NCBI GenBank assembly: GCA_031261705.1 | Contig: JAISJD010000001.1 | Coordinates: 1 to 64,000, forward strand | Length of the DNA stretch: 64,000 bases | Direction: 5' to 3' | From: Lactobacillales bacterium | GTDB taxonomy: Bacteria; Bacillota; Bacilli; Lactobacillales; Streptococcaceae | In this document: positions 47,546 to 56,460 of the stretch, in pieces | How the letters are laid out: the number at the start of each line of letters is the position of its first letter | Position numbering within the stretch: the first letter of the stretch is position 1 | The notes under the pieces: model-generated | Database searches by the model: none | What the model was told of the DNA's origin: nothing | The model's input: only the letters and a program-made list of their open reading frames with translations | Made by a program: the position numbers and the translations under genes

Positions 47546-47677
47546 CTCTACCATTTTGATTATTTCTTTATCTAAATCAGAGATAGTCATCAAACGAGCA
47601 TTTAAATTGAACGGATGAAAATCTTTCCTTATCAAATTTATAGTGAATTGGTATAATTTCGTTAAAAAAAGCTCCAA
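47537..47677 (-). pseudogene. possible gene remnant between the deacetylase and its terminator
   Basis: A minus-strand frame open from upstream of 47677 to TAA 47537 reads protein-like sequence (DFHPFNLNARLMTISDLDKE, then IIKMVEQP) and stops inside the terminator hairpin. It has no ribosome-binding site and only a TTG start. It may be the tail of a decayed gene or chance. I recognise no family. Confidence 0.25.
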
Positions 47678-47685
47678 GATTCTAT

Positions 47686-48612
47686 CTAATTTCCCAAAGA
47701 AGAAAGTAATTGTTCTCCCGAAACGCCCGGTAACATGCGGACACGAGTTAAACTATACATGCCATCCTCTTTCCCTGAAAAGCCGGGGTTCGTTGTCACA
47801 GCAAGCTTATAGCCAACTTTTTCAGCCTCCGCCTCCACTCGTTCGTCAAAACGACCTGCTGGGTAGCAAAGAAGTTTCGTATCTTGATTCAACAAGGTAT
47901 CAAGCGCTTCTTTGGATTGTGCCAACTCCTCATGAATTTGTTCGTCCGATAAAGAAGATAAATCCAAGTGATTGACCGTATGACTTTGAAAATCAATGCC
48001 CGCATTCTTCATTTCTAAAACTCGCTCTTCGGGTAGATTTTGGCTGATACGTTCCGGATCCATAATTAGATTAATCGTCGCTTTTAAGCCGTATTCCTGT
48101 AAAATCGGAAAGGCGGTATCATAGTGATTTGCATACCCGTCATCCATTGTAATCCATACGATTTTTTCAGCAGGCTTTTTATTTTCTGTCAAGACTCGCA
48201 ATGCTTCATCTGTATTTAACGTATAATATCCCGCCTCTTTCAAGGCTTTCATCTGGTCGGCAAATTCTTCCTTCGTCACAAAGAGCGTATTGCCTGAACC
48301 CGTTGGATCTGTTGCAATATGATGATACATTAATGTAGGAAATAGAATCGGCGTTTCACTCTCAATCCAAGCCGCCTGTTCCGATTCCTCTGTTTTGGGC
48401 TTTGTGCTTGCTGCTTCCTTTTTAGTAGATTCCGTCGTTTGCTTTGGCTCACTTTTGGTTACTTTTTTTGTTTCAGGCTTGTCAAAAAAGAACATTTGTC
48501 CTGCATACACGCCAGTTCCCAACACCAGCGCACATAAAATCAATACGAACGGTAAAACTTTCTTTTTCTTACTTCTCTTCCTTATTTCTCCACGTGTCTT
48601 TCTCCCGCTCAT
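47686..48612 (-). CDS. membrane-anchored polysaccharide deacetylase (CE4)
   Basis: A 308-residue protein with a basic N-terminus, one transmembrane anchor (about 20-42), a Lys/Thr/Glu-rich linker and a CE4 NodB-homology domain from about 95. The motifs are TMDDGY (155-160; metal and catalytic Asp), SHTVNH (210-215; metal His) and CYPAGRF (249-255). It should deacetylate an extracellular sugar polymer such as peptidoglycan GlcNAc or an exopolysaccharide; the LMYHHI opening resembles IcaB/PgaB-like enzymes. It has its own promoter at 48685-48713. Confidence 0.88.
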   Translation of the reverse strand: MSGRKTRGEIRKRSKKKKVLPFVLILCALVLGTGVYAGQMFFFDKPETKKVTKSEPKQTTESTKKEAASTKPKTEESEQAAWIESETPILFPTLMYHHIATDPTGSGNTLFVTKEEFADQMKALKEAGYYTLNTDEALRVLTENKKPAEKIVWITMDDGYANHYDTAFPILQEYGLKATINLIMDPERISQNLPEERVLEMKNAGIDFQSHTVNHLDLSSLSDEQIHEELAQSKEALDTLLNQDTKLLCYPAGRFDERVEAEAEKVGYKLAVTTNPGFSGKEDGMYSLTRVRMLPGVSGEQLLSSLGN

Positions 48613-48684
48613 CTTTACATCTCTCCTCTTCCATTTTCCTTCTATTTTTCGTAAAAAAACAGTAAAAGTCTGAAAATCATTTTC

Positions 48685-48713
48685 ATTATATCACTGTTTC
48701 CATACATTGATAA
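48685..48713 (-). promoter_or_regulatory. promoter of the polysaccharide deacetylase gene
   Basis: TTATCA (48713-48708), 17 nt and TATAAT (48690-48685) on the minus strand. Confidence 0.65.
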
Positions 48714-48736
48714 CCAGAACAGACAAATCTTGCAAA

Positions 48737-48767
48737 GAAAAAAGCAGACGAGGAAGTTTCGCCTACT
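48737..48767 (-). terminator. terminator of metY
   Basis: AGTAGGCGA (48767-48759) pairs with TCGTCTGCT (48751-48743), nine pairs with two G-U, followed by TTTTTT on the minus strand. Confidence 0.82.
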
Positions 48768-48775
48768 TTTTATCG

Positions 48776-50056
48776 TTATACTTGGTCAATCGCTTGCGCA
48801 AGGTCGCTAATCAAATCATCGACATTTTCAATCCCGATAGATAAGCGCACCGTTTCAGGCAGAGTTCCCGTAGCGAGTAATTCCTCCTTGTCCAGCTGCG
48901 AGTGAGTGGTTGAAGCGGGGTGGATAATCAGTGATTTCGCATCGCCGACATTCGCAAGAAGTGAGAAGATTTTCGTCAACCCACTGACTTTTTTCCCAGC
49001 CTCAGCGCCCGCCTTTAAGCCAAAGGTAAAGATAGCACCCGACCCTTTTGGTAAATATTTTTGCCCTAGCTCGTAATATTTACTACTCTTTAAACCTGGA
49101 TAATTCACCCAAGCCACTTTCGGATGATTTTCTAGGTATTCCGCAATTTTTTGCGCATTTGACACGTGTCTTTCCAAGCGAAGCGACAGGGTCTCCACCC
49201 CAAGTAAAATCACCCAGCTGTTAAATGGAGAAATCGCTGCGCCAGTATCTCGAAGTAAGATAGTCCGAACACGTGTGATATACGCTGCCTTTCCAGCCGC
49301 AGCAATCCAAGAAAGTCCGTGATAGCTCGGGTCTGGCTCGGTAATATTTGGAAATTTCCCATTCGTCCAGTCAAAGTTTCCAGAATCAATCACCGCACCC
49401 CCAATTGCCGCCCCGTGACCTCCGATAAATTTTGTTGTCGAATAAACCACAATATCTGCCCCATAATCAAAAGGTTTCACTAAATAAGCCGTTGCAAACG
49501 TATTATCGACGATTAACGGAATCCCCGCCTCATGCGCAATCTCTGCCAATTTTTCTAAGTCTGCCACATTGATATTCGGATTTCCCAAAGTTTCGACAAA
49601 AACTGCTTTCGTATTTTCCTGAATCGCTGACTGAATCTCCTCAAAATTATCCGGATCAACAAAGGACGTCGTCATGCCAAATTGAGGCAAAGTGTGTTGT
49701 AGCAGGTTAAACGTGCCACCGTATAAGGTTGAGGCAGCCACGATATGGTCGCCCGCCCGAGCGATATTTTGGAGGGCATAAGTAATCGCCGCAGATCCCG
49801 ATGCTGTTGCCACCGCCCCCACACCACCTTCAAGAAGTGCCAAGCGTTCCTCTAATACCGCTGTCGTAGGGTTCGTAATCCGAGTGTAAATATTTCCCGC
49901 ATCCGTCAAAGCGAACCGACCTGCCGCCTGTTCCGCATCATCAAACACATAAGAAGTCGTCTGATAAATCGGTACTGCTCGACTTTGTGTGTCCTTATCC
50001 ACCGTTTGCCCACCGTGTACCTGCAATGTCTCGAAATTCAATGTTTGTTCTGTCAT
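48776..50056 (-). CDS. metY: O-acetylhomoserine sulfhydrylase (PLP enzyme)
   Basis: A 426-residue Cys/Met-metabolism PLP enzyme that makes homocysteine from O-acetylhomoserine and sulfide. Family features are the opening TLQVHGGQ...[35 protein letters not shown], and the PLP-binding Lys at about 209 in [13 protein letters not shown]. Length fits MetY rather than the shorter cystathionine synthases. ATG 50056 follows GGAGAG. A T-box leader with a probable Met specifier precedes it, so expression should rise when tRNA-Met is uncharged. Confidence 0.92.
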   Translation of the reverse strand: MTEQTLNFETLQVHGGQTVDKDTQSRAVPIYQTTSYVFDDAEQAAGRFALTDAGNIYTRITNPTTAVLEERLALLEGGVGAVATASGSAAITYALQNIARAGDHIVAASTLYGGTFNLLQHTLPQFGMTTSFVDPDNFEEIQSAIQENTKAVFVETLGNPNINVADLEKLAEIAHEAGIPLIVDNTFATAYLVKPFDYGADIVVYSTTKFIGGHGAAIGGAVIDSGNFDWTNGKFPNITEPDPSYHGLSWIAAAGKAAYITRVRTILLRDTGAAISPFNSWVILLGVETLSLRLERHVSNAQKIAEYLENHPKVAWVNYPGLKSSKYYELGQKYLPKGSGAIFTFGLKAGAEAGKKVSGLTKIFSLLANVGDAKSLIIHPASTTHSQLDKEELLATGTLPETVRLSIGIENVDDLISDLAQAIDQV

Positions 50057-50354
50057 AATCATTCTCTCCATTCTTTTGGTTTTTGGTATAGAAAAACGCC
50101 CCTCACTCACAGAAAGCTGTAAGCAAAGGACGTCAGGAGCTAGACGCGGTACCACCTTTATTCGTGAAAAAATTCACCTCAGCTGTGCAGGAAAACCAAC
50201 ACAGGCGCATGATAACGGTGCGTAACCCGTAGAAAATTCTAATGCTCAGAGTTCATTTTCAATCATCTTTAGACTTCTTGCTCTCACCAACGCAAAATCT
50301 CTGTATGTCCTCAAACAACCTACTCTTCTCTTCAAAGCCCTTGTATTCATTTGT
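50057..50354 (-). ncRNA. T-box riboswitch, probably methionine-responsive
   Basis: The minus strand contains the T-box core AAAGGTGGTACCGCG (50161-50147) and a terminator stem of 17 pairs (50135-50119 with 50114-50096, a two-base bulge, loop CTTT) followed by T residues. Upstream, the stem I distal region CAGAGA...GTTGGTGAGAG is present. The codon ATG in GAAAATGAACTCTG is the likely specifier, matching the methionine-pathway gene that follows. The specifier choice is by position and is less certain than the T-box itself. Confidence 0.92.
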
Positions 50355-50360
50355 TGACTT

Positions 50361-50389
50361 ATTTTAGCTTGTCCTGCTCTGACTGTAAA
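50361..50389 (-). promoter_or_regulatory. promoter of the metY T-box transcript
   Basis: TTTACA (50389-50384), 17 nt, TAAAAT (50366-50361) on the minus strand. Confidence 0.72.
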
Positions 50390-50435
50390 GAAAATTCTGA
50401 CTTTTTGTGGATAGTTATTTTCTATCGTGGGGAAA

Positions 50436-50464
50436 ATAAAAACGTCTCCCAAAATTGAGAAACG
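50436..50464 (-). terminator. terminator of tRNA-Leu
   Basis: CGTTTCTC (50464-50457) pairs with GGGAGACG (50450-50443), followed by TTTTTATTTT on the minus strand, 20 nt after the tRNA. Confidence 0.82.
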
Positions 50465-50484
50465 CTCAGAATCATACCTATATA

Positions 50485-50570
50485 TGCGGAGAAAGGGACT
50501 TGAACCCTCACGCCCGTAATTGGGCACAAGATCCTTAGTCTTGCGCGTCTGCCAATTCCGCCATCTCCGC
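50485..50570 (-). tRNA. tRNA-Leu (anticodon AAG)
   Basis: An 86-nt class II tRNA. The acceptor GCGGAGA pairs with TCTCCGC. The anticodon stem CAAGA/TCTTG encloses loop CTAAGGA with anticodon AAG. The long variable arm is GCCC-N6-GGGC, and the T arm is GAGGG-TTCAAGT-CCCTT. The CCA end is not encoded. It is transcribed alone from the promoter at 50582-50609. Confidence 0.95.
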
Positions 50571-50581
50571 GAACATTTTCT

Positions 50582-50609
50582 ATTGTACCATAAAGTTCAA
50601 TTATAGCAA
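50582..50609 (-). promoter_or_regulatory. promoter of tRNA-Leu
   Basis: TTGCTA (50609-50604), 16 nt, TACAAT (50587-50582), placing the start about five bases before the mature tRNA. It lies at the end of a degraded nucleotidyltransferase gene. Confidence 0.65.
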
Positions 50610-50799
50610 GAGGTTCAGCAATTAAATCGGGATAATTTTCATAGGTGTACTCTCTAGTATTCACCACAAAATCTAAATCACTTTTTTCATTAGCTGTTCC
50701 ACGTGCGTAAGAACCGAATAAATACATTTCTTTTATACCGTATTTTTTCGCAATTGGTACAACCTTTGCTTTAATTTCATCTAATGTATAAACCAGGAT
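50600..50799 (-). pseudogene. truncated MNT-type nucleotidyltransferase
   Basis: The frame reads VYTLDEIKAKVVPIAKKYGI, then MYLFGSYARGTANEKSDLDF, the GSxxRGxxxxSDxD core of minimal nucleotidyltransferases such as MntA-type antitoxins. There is no ATG, GTG or TTG between the upstream in-frame stop (50821-50823) and the conserved start of the domain. The 3' part, including the third catalytic Asp, is replaced by the tRNA-Leu promoter and gene. It is therefore a relic missing both ends. No HEPN toxin partner is nearby. Confidence 0.7.
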
Positions 50800-50938
50800 T
50801 TCTCGCCCCTTTCGCCCGTTTTATTGCCTCAAATATAACCTGATTCCTTAGATTTTCTATTCAACAAACAGGTCTTTTCCTATTTAAGCATTCAAAAAAA
50901 GCGACTTACAAAAATGTAAATCACTTCATTATTCACTC

Positions 50939-52297
50939 CTAAAATGCTACGCTTTCACGTTTAGACACACTAGCGAATTTATTAAATTCTTTTTTGAAAA
51001 TCAACTCGACCGTTCCCCGAGCTCCGGCACGGTTTTTTTCTAAGATGACTTCAACAATGTCATTGGGTTCTTGTTCCTCCCCGTCTTCTGAGCGGTAGTA
51101 ATCTTCACGATACAAAAACGCAACAATGTCCGCATCTTGTTCGATAGACCCAGATTCCCGAATATCTGAAAGGATTGGTCGCTTGTCTTGACGTTGTTCC
51201 ACGCCACGAGAAAGTTGGGAGAGAGCAATTACTGGGCAACTCAATTCCTTAGCCAGTTTCTTCAACTGACGAGAAATTTCTGAAACTTCTTGTTGCCGAT
51301 TTTCACGTCCCGTACCTTCAATTAATTGTAAGTAATCAATCACGATTAGCCCTAGATTGCCTTTTTCCTGCGCTAATTTTCGGCATTTTGCGCGAATTTC
51401 GGTAATTTTTATCCCCGCGGTATCATCTATATAGATTTGCGCCCGAGAAAGTGAGCCCATTGCCATGACAAGACTGTCCCATTCTTCAGGAGTCAATTGC
51501 CCTGTTCGTAAATTGCTGGCATTGATAGAACCCTCTGCACAAAGCATCCGATTCACAAGGTCGGTTGCGCCCATTTCCAATGAAAAAATCGCTACGGCGG
51601 TATCGGTTTTGGTACCGACATTTTGTGCGATATTCAAAGCAAAGGCGGTTTTCCCTACTGCCGGACGAGCCGCTAAAATAATCAGCTGATCCGGTTGAAA
51701 ACCTGCTGTCATGTGGTCCAAATCGGGATAACCCGTTGGAAGCCCCGTGATTGCTTCATTATTTAATGAGTTTGCTTCAATCTGTGCAAAACTATCCGTC
51801 AAAATTTCACTAATCTGTAAAAAGCCCGAACGATTGCGTTTTTCCGTCACCTCAAGCATTGCCTGTTCCGCACGGTCAACGATATCGTCCACTTCTCCGT
51901 CTTGCCCATAAGCTAACGCCACCGTATCTGTCGCCGCCTTAATCACTCGGCGAAGTAGCGCCTTTTCTTCGACAATCTTCGCATAATAAGCAATATTTGC
52001 GCTGGTCGGCACTGCTTCAGCAATCACTGAAAGATAACTAATGCCCCCTGCATCCTCTAATTGATTATTCTGTTCTAATTGGTCTTTTATTGTGATAACG
52101 TCAATCGGTTCATTGCGATCATTTAAGCGCACCATGACATTAAATAACACTTGATGACTATGCAGATAAAAATCGTCTGCGTCGACATATTCCATTGCCT
52201 CGACAATTCGATCAGCGTCTAACATAATCGAACCTAAAACTGCCTGTTCCGCTTCTCTATCTTGCGGTGGCATACGATCTACTAAAGCATCAACCAT
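50939..52297 (-). CDS. dnaB: replicative DNA helicase
   Basis: A 452-residue DnaB-family hexameric helicase (called DnaC in Bacillus). The N-terminal scaffold is PPQDREAEQAVLGSIMLD; the RecA-like domain has Walker A AARPAVGKTAFA (about 209-220), Walker B LGLIVIDYLQLI and SDIRESGSIEQDAD. It unwinds the chromosome at the fork with primase. ATG 52297 follows GGAGGAATAG. It is preceded on the same strand by a D,D-carboxypeptidase gene. Confidence 0.97.
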   Translation of the reverse strand: MVDALVDRMPPQDREAEQAVLGSIMLDADRIVEAMEYVDADDFYLHSHQVLFNVMVRLNDRNEPIDVITIKDQLEQNNQLEDAGGISYLSVIAEAVPTSANIAYYAKIVEEKALLRRVIKAATDTVALAYGQDGEVDDIVDRAEQAMLEVTEKRNRSGFLQISEILTDSFAQIEANSLNNEAITGLPTGYPDLDHMTAGFQPDQLIILAARPAVGKTAFALNIAQNVGTKTDTAVAIFSLEMGATDLVNRMLCAEGSINASNLRTGQLTPEEWDSLVMAMGSLSRAQIYIDDTAGIKITEIRAKCRKLAQEKGNLGLIVIDYLQLIEGTGRENRQQEVSEISRQLKKLAKELSCPVIALSQLSRGVEQRQDKRPILSDIRESGSIEQDADIVAFLYREDYYRSEDGEEQEPNDIVEVILEKNRAGARGTVELIFKKEFNKFASVSKRESVAF

Positions 52298-52395
52298 TTC
52301 TATTCCTCCATATAACACTAAGAGGAATCGTCCATTCCTCTGTTTCTTTCTCCATTTTACTTTAGTTTGAAGAGAAATTCTAGGTGGACGAGCGA

Positions 52396-53295
52396 TTAAG
52401 TTCTTGATTCTTCTGAAAAACCAAAATCTAGCAGCTTCTTAGTATCTTCATAACGGTTTTCATCCTCTTTCGCCCCCAAAACAACCGAAAGCATCCGACG
52501 CCCCTCTTGAACACAGGTCACCACAAGACACGCTCCCGCGGACTCCGTTGTTCCTGTTTTCAAACCATCCACTCCCTCATAGCCATACTCCAAACTTGGC
52601 AGCATTTTATTATACGTGTAAATCTCCTGCGTGCCAAAAAGTGTCGAGGTTTGTTGTGTAATGTCTAGCACCTCGGGAAATTCCGTAATCAGATGACTGG
52701 CAATCAGCAGTATATCCTTTGCGCTAAATAAATTCATTTGGTCTCTTTTTCCCTTTCGATAAATTTCTGGAATCGAAGAATTATCAAGTCCCGAACAATT
52801 CACCAGCACATAGTTTTTAATTTCTAAATTTTGTAGTTGAAGTTCCATTTTCTCTAAAAAGGCTTGTTCACTGCCTGAAATCCCTTCCGCCAAGGTAATC
52901 GCACAATTATTTCCTGAAGCAACAAATAGACCGTTCAGCAGATCACGAACAGTGTATTCCTCCCCCACTTCCATCGGCACATTCGATAAATTCACATCAG
53001 CGGTCATTGTCCGACCATACTCTGAAAGACTCAATGTGTCATTCCAACCAATCCGCCCTTCTTTAATCTCTTGTAAAACAGTATAGGCGGTCAAAAGCTT
53101 CGTTAATGAGGCAACGGGAAACTTTTTCGTTGCATTTTTTTTGTAAAGAATCTCGCCCGTGCTTCGTTCCTGTAAAATACACGCCCGTCCATCAAGCTTT
53201 GCCACGCCACTCTTAGACTCAAGTGCTCGAAAACCCATTAATACAAAAACCAAAGCAAAAATTAACCCACTATACAACAACATTCTTTTTTTCAT
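52396..53295 (-). CDS. D-alanyl-D-alanine carboxypeptidase (peptidase S11)
   Basis: A 299-residue low-molecular-mass penicillin-binding protein: signal/anchor segment (about 5-24), catalytic SLTK (63-66), SGN (127-129) and KTG in DGLKTGTTESAG (246-248). It should trim the terminal D-Ala from peptidoglycan pentapeptides outside the membrane. It lacks the long C-terminal amphipathic anchor of DacA, so it resembles DacF/VanY-adjacent short forms. It is divergent from the AgrC-like kinase gene. Confidence 0.9.
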   Translation of the reverse strand: MKKRMLLYSGLIFALVFVLMGFRALESKSGVAKLDGRACILQERSTGEILYKKNATKKFPVASLTKLLTAYTVLQEIKEGRIGWNDTLSLSEYGRTMTADVNLSNVPMEVGEEYTVRDLLNGLFVASGNNCAITLAEGISGSEQAFLEKMELQLQNLEIKNYVLVNCSGLDNSSIPEIYRKGKRDQMNLFSAKDILLIASHLITEFPEVLDITQQTSTLFGTQEIYTYNKMLPSLEYGYEGVDGLKTGTTESAGACLVVTCVQEGRRMLSVVLGAKEDENRYEDTKKLLDFGFSEESRT

Positions 53296-53455
53296 CTCAA
53301 TTGCTCCTTCATTCTCCCTTTAATAGCTTTAGTATAGCCTCTCAAAAGCCGTCCAACCGTTTTTGTCTTAAACGAACATTTTTCTGTCAAAACCGTTAAG
53401 AATAATCGAGATTTTTTTAGGAATTTATTAAATCAGCCGTGAAGACATCCACAGA

Positions 53456-53464
53456 TGTTATAAT
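53456..53464 (+). promoter_or_regulatory. extended -10 promoter of the two-component operon
   Basis: TGT-TATAAT about 50 nt before the kinase start; no clear -35. Upstream AACCGTT motifs at 53355 and 53391 resemble LytTR boxes, but their 36-bp spacing is unusual. Confidence 0.5.
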
Positions 53465-53509
53465 GAATATGAATGAAACCATTGATTAATAAGGAATAAG
53501 GTGTATAAA

Positions 53510-54814
53510 ATGTTTTTAATGTTTGCTGAGCTAGCCTTCTGCTTTTTCCTCGCAACTGGAAAAGTGAAGAAAACGTGGAAAGAGAAAACAGGGTTTCTCT
53601 TATTTCTACTACTATTGGTTGCACCCTCTCTTTTTTTATATGAAGCAACGCTTTCCATTCTCGTTACCTTTGAAGTATCGGTCTATTTTTTCATGTATCT
53701 TGCGACCATTCTTTTTCTACAAAGAAAGCACCTGACACTTGAGCAGGCGCTCCTACGAAGTAACTTCGCCGTGTTGGGCTTCGGTCTCTCCTTTGATTTC
53801 TCGCATTTCGTGATTGGTCACCCATTTATTGGGAGCGTAACGGCAGGAAGAGTTTACACTCTCCTTACGTTCTTACTGTTTTGCCTTTTTTCTAGCGGCA
53901 GCTATTTTCTCTTTGGAAAGCTCTACGTTTTTCTGGAAAAGAAACAAACGGCGCAAAAAACCGCCCTCCTCCTCAGCACGATTTTGGTCCTATTTGCGTT
54001 AACCACAAGTGCATGGAGCTATGGCGGAAAAGGCAACTTATCGCTGATTAAAATTACACAAACCCTCTCCGTCTTTCTCATCGTTTTTATGGTACTACTT
54101 TTGATGAAAATGTATTCTACCACGTTAGAAGAAAAGCACCGGATAGAAACCGAGCGAAGAACCTATGAATCTGCTCAGCAGTACACAAAGGAAATTGAAA
54201 GTCGCTACCAAGAAATACGAAAATTCAAGCATGATTATAAAAACATCTTGCTCTCACTAGAAACTTTTATCGCTGAAAAAGACTATGTCGAATTAGAAAG
54301 TTATTTCTTCGAGAAAATTAAAAAGCAACAAACTGGTTTTCTGACGAGCGACCTCCAATTGAGCGAGTTATCGAATCTGAGAAATGTGGCTATAAAAAGT
54401 ATTTTTGCCACAAAGCTGTTTTCAGTGGAAAATTTCACCCTCCACTTTGAAGTCAAAGAACCTATTGAAATCAAAACGATTGATACAATTCTGCTTGTTC
54501 GTGCATTGGGAATTATTTTAGACAATGCCCTAGAGGAATTAGAAACTTTGGAAAAAGGTACACTTTCCATTGCGGTGATACAAAAACAGGGAGATGTATT
54601 CTTTATCATCAAAAACACCTGTCGCAAGGAGCTTCCTCCACTTTATCAGCTAAAAACGGAGGGCTTTTCGACCAAGGGGAAAAATCGCGGACTGGGCTTG
54701 TCGAATCTTCAAGAGATTATCCAACCTATCGAAAATATCGTGCTAGAAACAACCGTCAAACAGCAGGAGTTTACTCAAATTTTAACTATTATTAACGGAG
54801 GTGCCCTATGTTAA
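53510..54814 (+). CDS. AgrC/ComD-like sensor histidine kinase (HPK10 class)
   Basis: A 434-residue kinase: about six to seven N-terminal transmembrane helices (1-200), a short coiled segment, the H-box KFKHDYKN (His 241), the N-box ILDNALEELE (about 338) and the G-box KGKNRGLGLSN (389-399). This class senses peptides, as in Agr, Fsr or Com systems. The start is ATG 53510 with AAGGTG upstream; GTG 53501 is possible. The gene overlaps the response-regulator gene by 7 nt. No agrB or recognisable agrD-like gene is adjacent. Confidence 0.87.
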   Translation: MFLMFAELAFCFFLATGKVKKTWKEKTGFLLFLLLLVAPSLFLYEATLSILVTFEVSVYFFMYLATILFLQRKHLTLEQALLRSNFAVLGFGLSFDFSHFVIGHPFIGSVTAGRVYTLLTFLLFCLFSSGSYFLFGKLYVFLEKKQTAQKTALLLSTILVLFALTTSAWSYGGKGNLSLIKITQTLSVFLIVFMVLLLMKMYSTTLEEKHRIETERRTYESAQQYTKEIESRYQEIRKFKHDYKNILLSLETFIAEKDYVELESYFFEKIKKQQTGFLTSDLQLSELSNLRNVAIKSIFATKLFSVENFTLHFEVKEPIEIKTIDTILLVRALGIILDNALEELETLEKGTLSIAVIQKQGDVFFIIKNTCRKELPPLYQLKTEGFSTKGKNRGLGLSNLQEIIQPIENIVLETTVKQQEFTQILTIINGGALC

Positions 54815-55539
54815 ACGTTTATATTTGTGAAGATGATGAAAAACAGCGACACCAAATAGAAAAAATCGTGCAAAACTATCTTTTTATCGAGGACTATGAT
54901 ATGACAATTCAGCTTACAAGTCCCTCCCCCGAGGAAATTTTGCACGAGGTTCAAGCGCAAAAGCAGACGAACGGACTCTATCTTTTAGACGTCGACCTGC
55001 AAGCTAAGATGAACGGCATAGAGCTTGCGGCAAAAATTCGAGAAACGGATACCCTCGGAACGATTGTTTTCATCACCACCCATGACGAAATGGCGTATCT
55101 AACCTTTTCCTATAAGGTCGAGGCGATGGAGTATATCCTCAAAGAAGATAGCAAGAATATGCGACAAGCGATAGCGGATTGCTTAAAGATTGCTAACGAC
55201 CGCCAATATAAAAACAGCGACAAACGCTCTCTATTTACCTTTAAGCTTGGGGCACAATGGAAATCTGCCCCCTATGATGAGATTTTATTCTTTGAAACCT
55301 CTCCTACACCACACAAAATCATTCTACACATGGAGAATGCTCAACTAGAATTTTACGGCTCTATCAAAGAATTAGCACAGATAGATCCACGTTTTATCCG
55401 CTGTCATAAGTCTTATGTAGTCAATAAGGATAAAATCAGAAATATCAATCTTGCAGAAAGAACAGTGGAAATATCGAACGGAGAAACCTGTCTAGTATCC
55501 GTCCGTGCTTTAGGCAAGTTAAAACAACCATTTGTTTGA
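54808..55539 (+). CDS. LytTR-family response regulator (AgrA-like)
   Basis: A 243-residue regulator: receiver domain 1-125 with acidic pocket Glu8-Asp9-Asp10, phospho-acceptor Asp61 (LYLLDVDL) and Lys in ILKEDS; then a LytTR DNA-binding domain (about 140-240; RFIRCHKSYVVNKDKIRNI). It should be phosphorylated by the overlapping kinase and bind direct-repeat LytTR boxes. The targets are unknown. Confidence 0.92.
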   Translation: MLNVYICEDDEKQRHQIEKIVQNYLFIEDYDMTIQLTSPSPEEILHEVQAQKQTNGLYLLDVDLQAKMNGIELAAKIRETDTLGTIVFITTHDEMAYLTFSYKVEAMEYILKEDSKNMRQAIADCLKIANDRQYKNSDKRSLFTFKLGAQWKSAPYDEILFFETSPTPHKIILHMENAQLEFYGSIKELAQIDPRFIRCHKSYVVNKDKIRNINLAERTVEISNGETCLVSVRALGKLKQPFV

Positions 55540-55564
55540 TTATTCACTTGTCAAGACCTATAAT
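55536..55564 (+). promoter_or_regulatory. promoter of the DUF1828/DUF1829 gene
   Basis: TTGATT (55536-55541), 17 nt, TATAAT (55559-55564). The -35 overlaps the stop codon region of the response-regulator gene. Confidence 0.7.
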
Positions 55565-55639
55565 GAAAAGTGATGAGAAAAACCTAGCCAAAAATTTAAA
55601 ATAGTGCTTTCATGAAAATATAGGCTAGGAGGAAAAACT

Positions 55640-56425
55640 ATGTCCACAGACTTAAAAACAAAATATCTCGACTTCTTATCAGACGAAATCAGCTACAAGG
55701 AAATCAACAACCACGTAATGAAAATTACTTTTCCTTTCCTTGAAGAAGGCTTTGACAGTCTGAATATTTATGCGGAAACCAAGGGTGGAAACATGATTCT
55801 TTTAACGGATAACGGTTGGACCATGGACAATCTCAAAAGTCGAGGACTAATGCTAGATTCACAACCTCCAAAGAAGAAATTAATTTTAGAAGAAATTCTA
55901 GCGACCTTCTGCGTAGAAATTGACAAGCAGGAAGAAAAATTAGTCATCAATACGGATATTGAAAAATATGCACTTTCCAAGCATCGCCTGCTCCAAGCGA
56001 TTCTCAAGGTGAATCATCTGGCGAGTTTGGCTGATGTCACAGTAAAAACGGCTTTTCACGAACTTATTTATCAAAAATTAGTCGAAAAAGGCATTCTGTT
56101 TACCGATAAGCCTTCATTTATTGGCAAAGGTGGGATGTTATTTCCGTTTGATTTTGCCATTCCAACACGCAATCATAAAGAAATCCTTATCCGAACCATT
56201 GGACGACCGAATGATTTAAGTCAATCAAAACTTCTAGCTCGGGATGCCGCACTTTTGAAAAACACTAAAACAGCAGAATTTTATGTCATAATTGACGATT
56301 TAACCCAACCTTTTACGATAGAAAAAGAGTTACAAACCCTTTTCACCGAAAAAAAGAAACCACAGATTCATTGTATTAAGCTCTCCGAATTAGACGAGAA
56401 AATCGAGCGGTTACTAAATGAATAA
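55640..56425 (+). CDS. DUF1828/DUF1829 domain protein
   Basis: A 261-residue soluble protein with an N-terminal DUF1828-like domain (NMILLTDNGWTMDNLKSRG) and a C-terminal DUF1829-like domain (IRTIGRPNDLSQSKLLARDA, then FYVIIDD). The pair occurs widely in bacteria, sometimes in mobile or defence-related contexts; its function is not established. It has its own promoter and a terminator shared with the convergent glycerate kinase gene. Confidence 0.75.
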   Translation: MSTDLKTKYLDFLSDEISYKEINNHVMKITFPFLEEGFDSLNIYAETKGGNMILLTDNGWTMDNLKSRGLMLDSQPPKKKLILEEILATFCVEIDKQEEKLVINTDIEKYALSKHRLLQAILKVNHLASLADVTVKTAFHELIYQKLVEKGILFTDKPSFIGKGGMLFPFDFAIPTRNHKEILIRTIGRPNDLSQSKLLARDAALLKNTKTAEFYVIIDDLTQPFTIEKELQTLFTEKKKPQIHCIKLSELDEKIERLLNE

Positions 56426-56429
56426 ACAG

Positions 56430-56460
56430 GAGCCACTCGTTTTAAGCGGGCGGCTCTTTT
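56430..56460. terminator. terminator between the DUF1828/1829 gene and glycerate kinase
   Basis: GAGCC (56430-56434) and GGCTC (56452-56456) with inner TCG/CGG-type pairing, followed by TTTT on the plus strand. Confidence 0.6.

Noticed and set aside
50422-50727. 101-codon frame read as an intact nucleotidyltransferase
   Set aside because: Its second half is the translation of the tRNA-Leu gene and trailer, so only the first ~45 codons are real protein sequence.
53355-53397. AACCGTT motifs as LytTR direct repeats
   Set aside because: They are 36 bp apart rather than about 21-23 and only partly match the box consensus.
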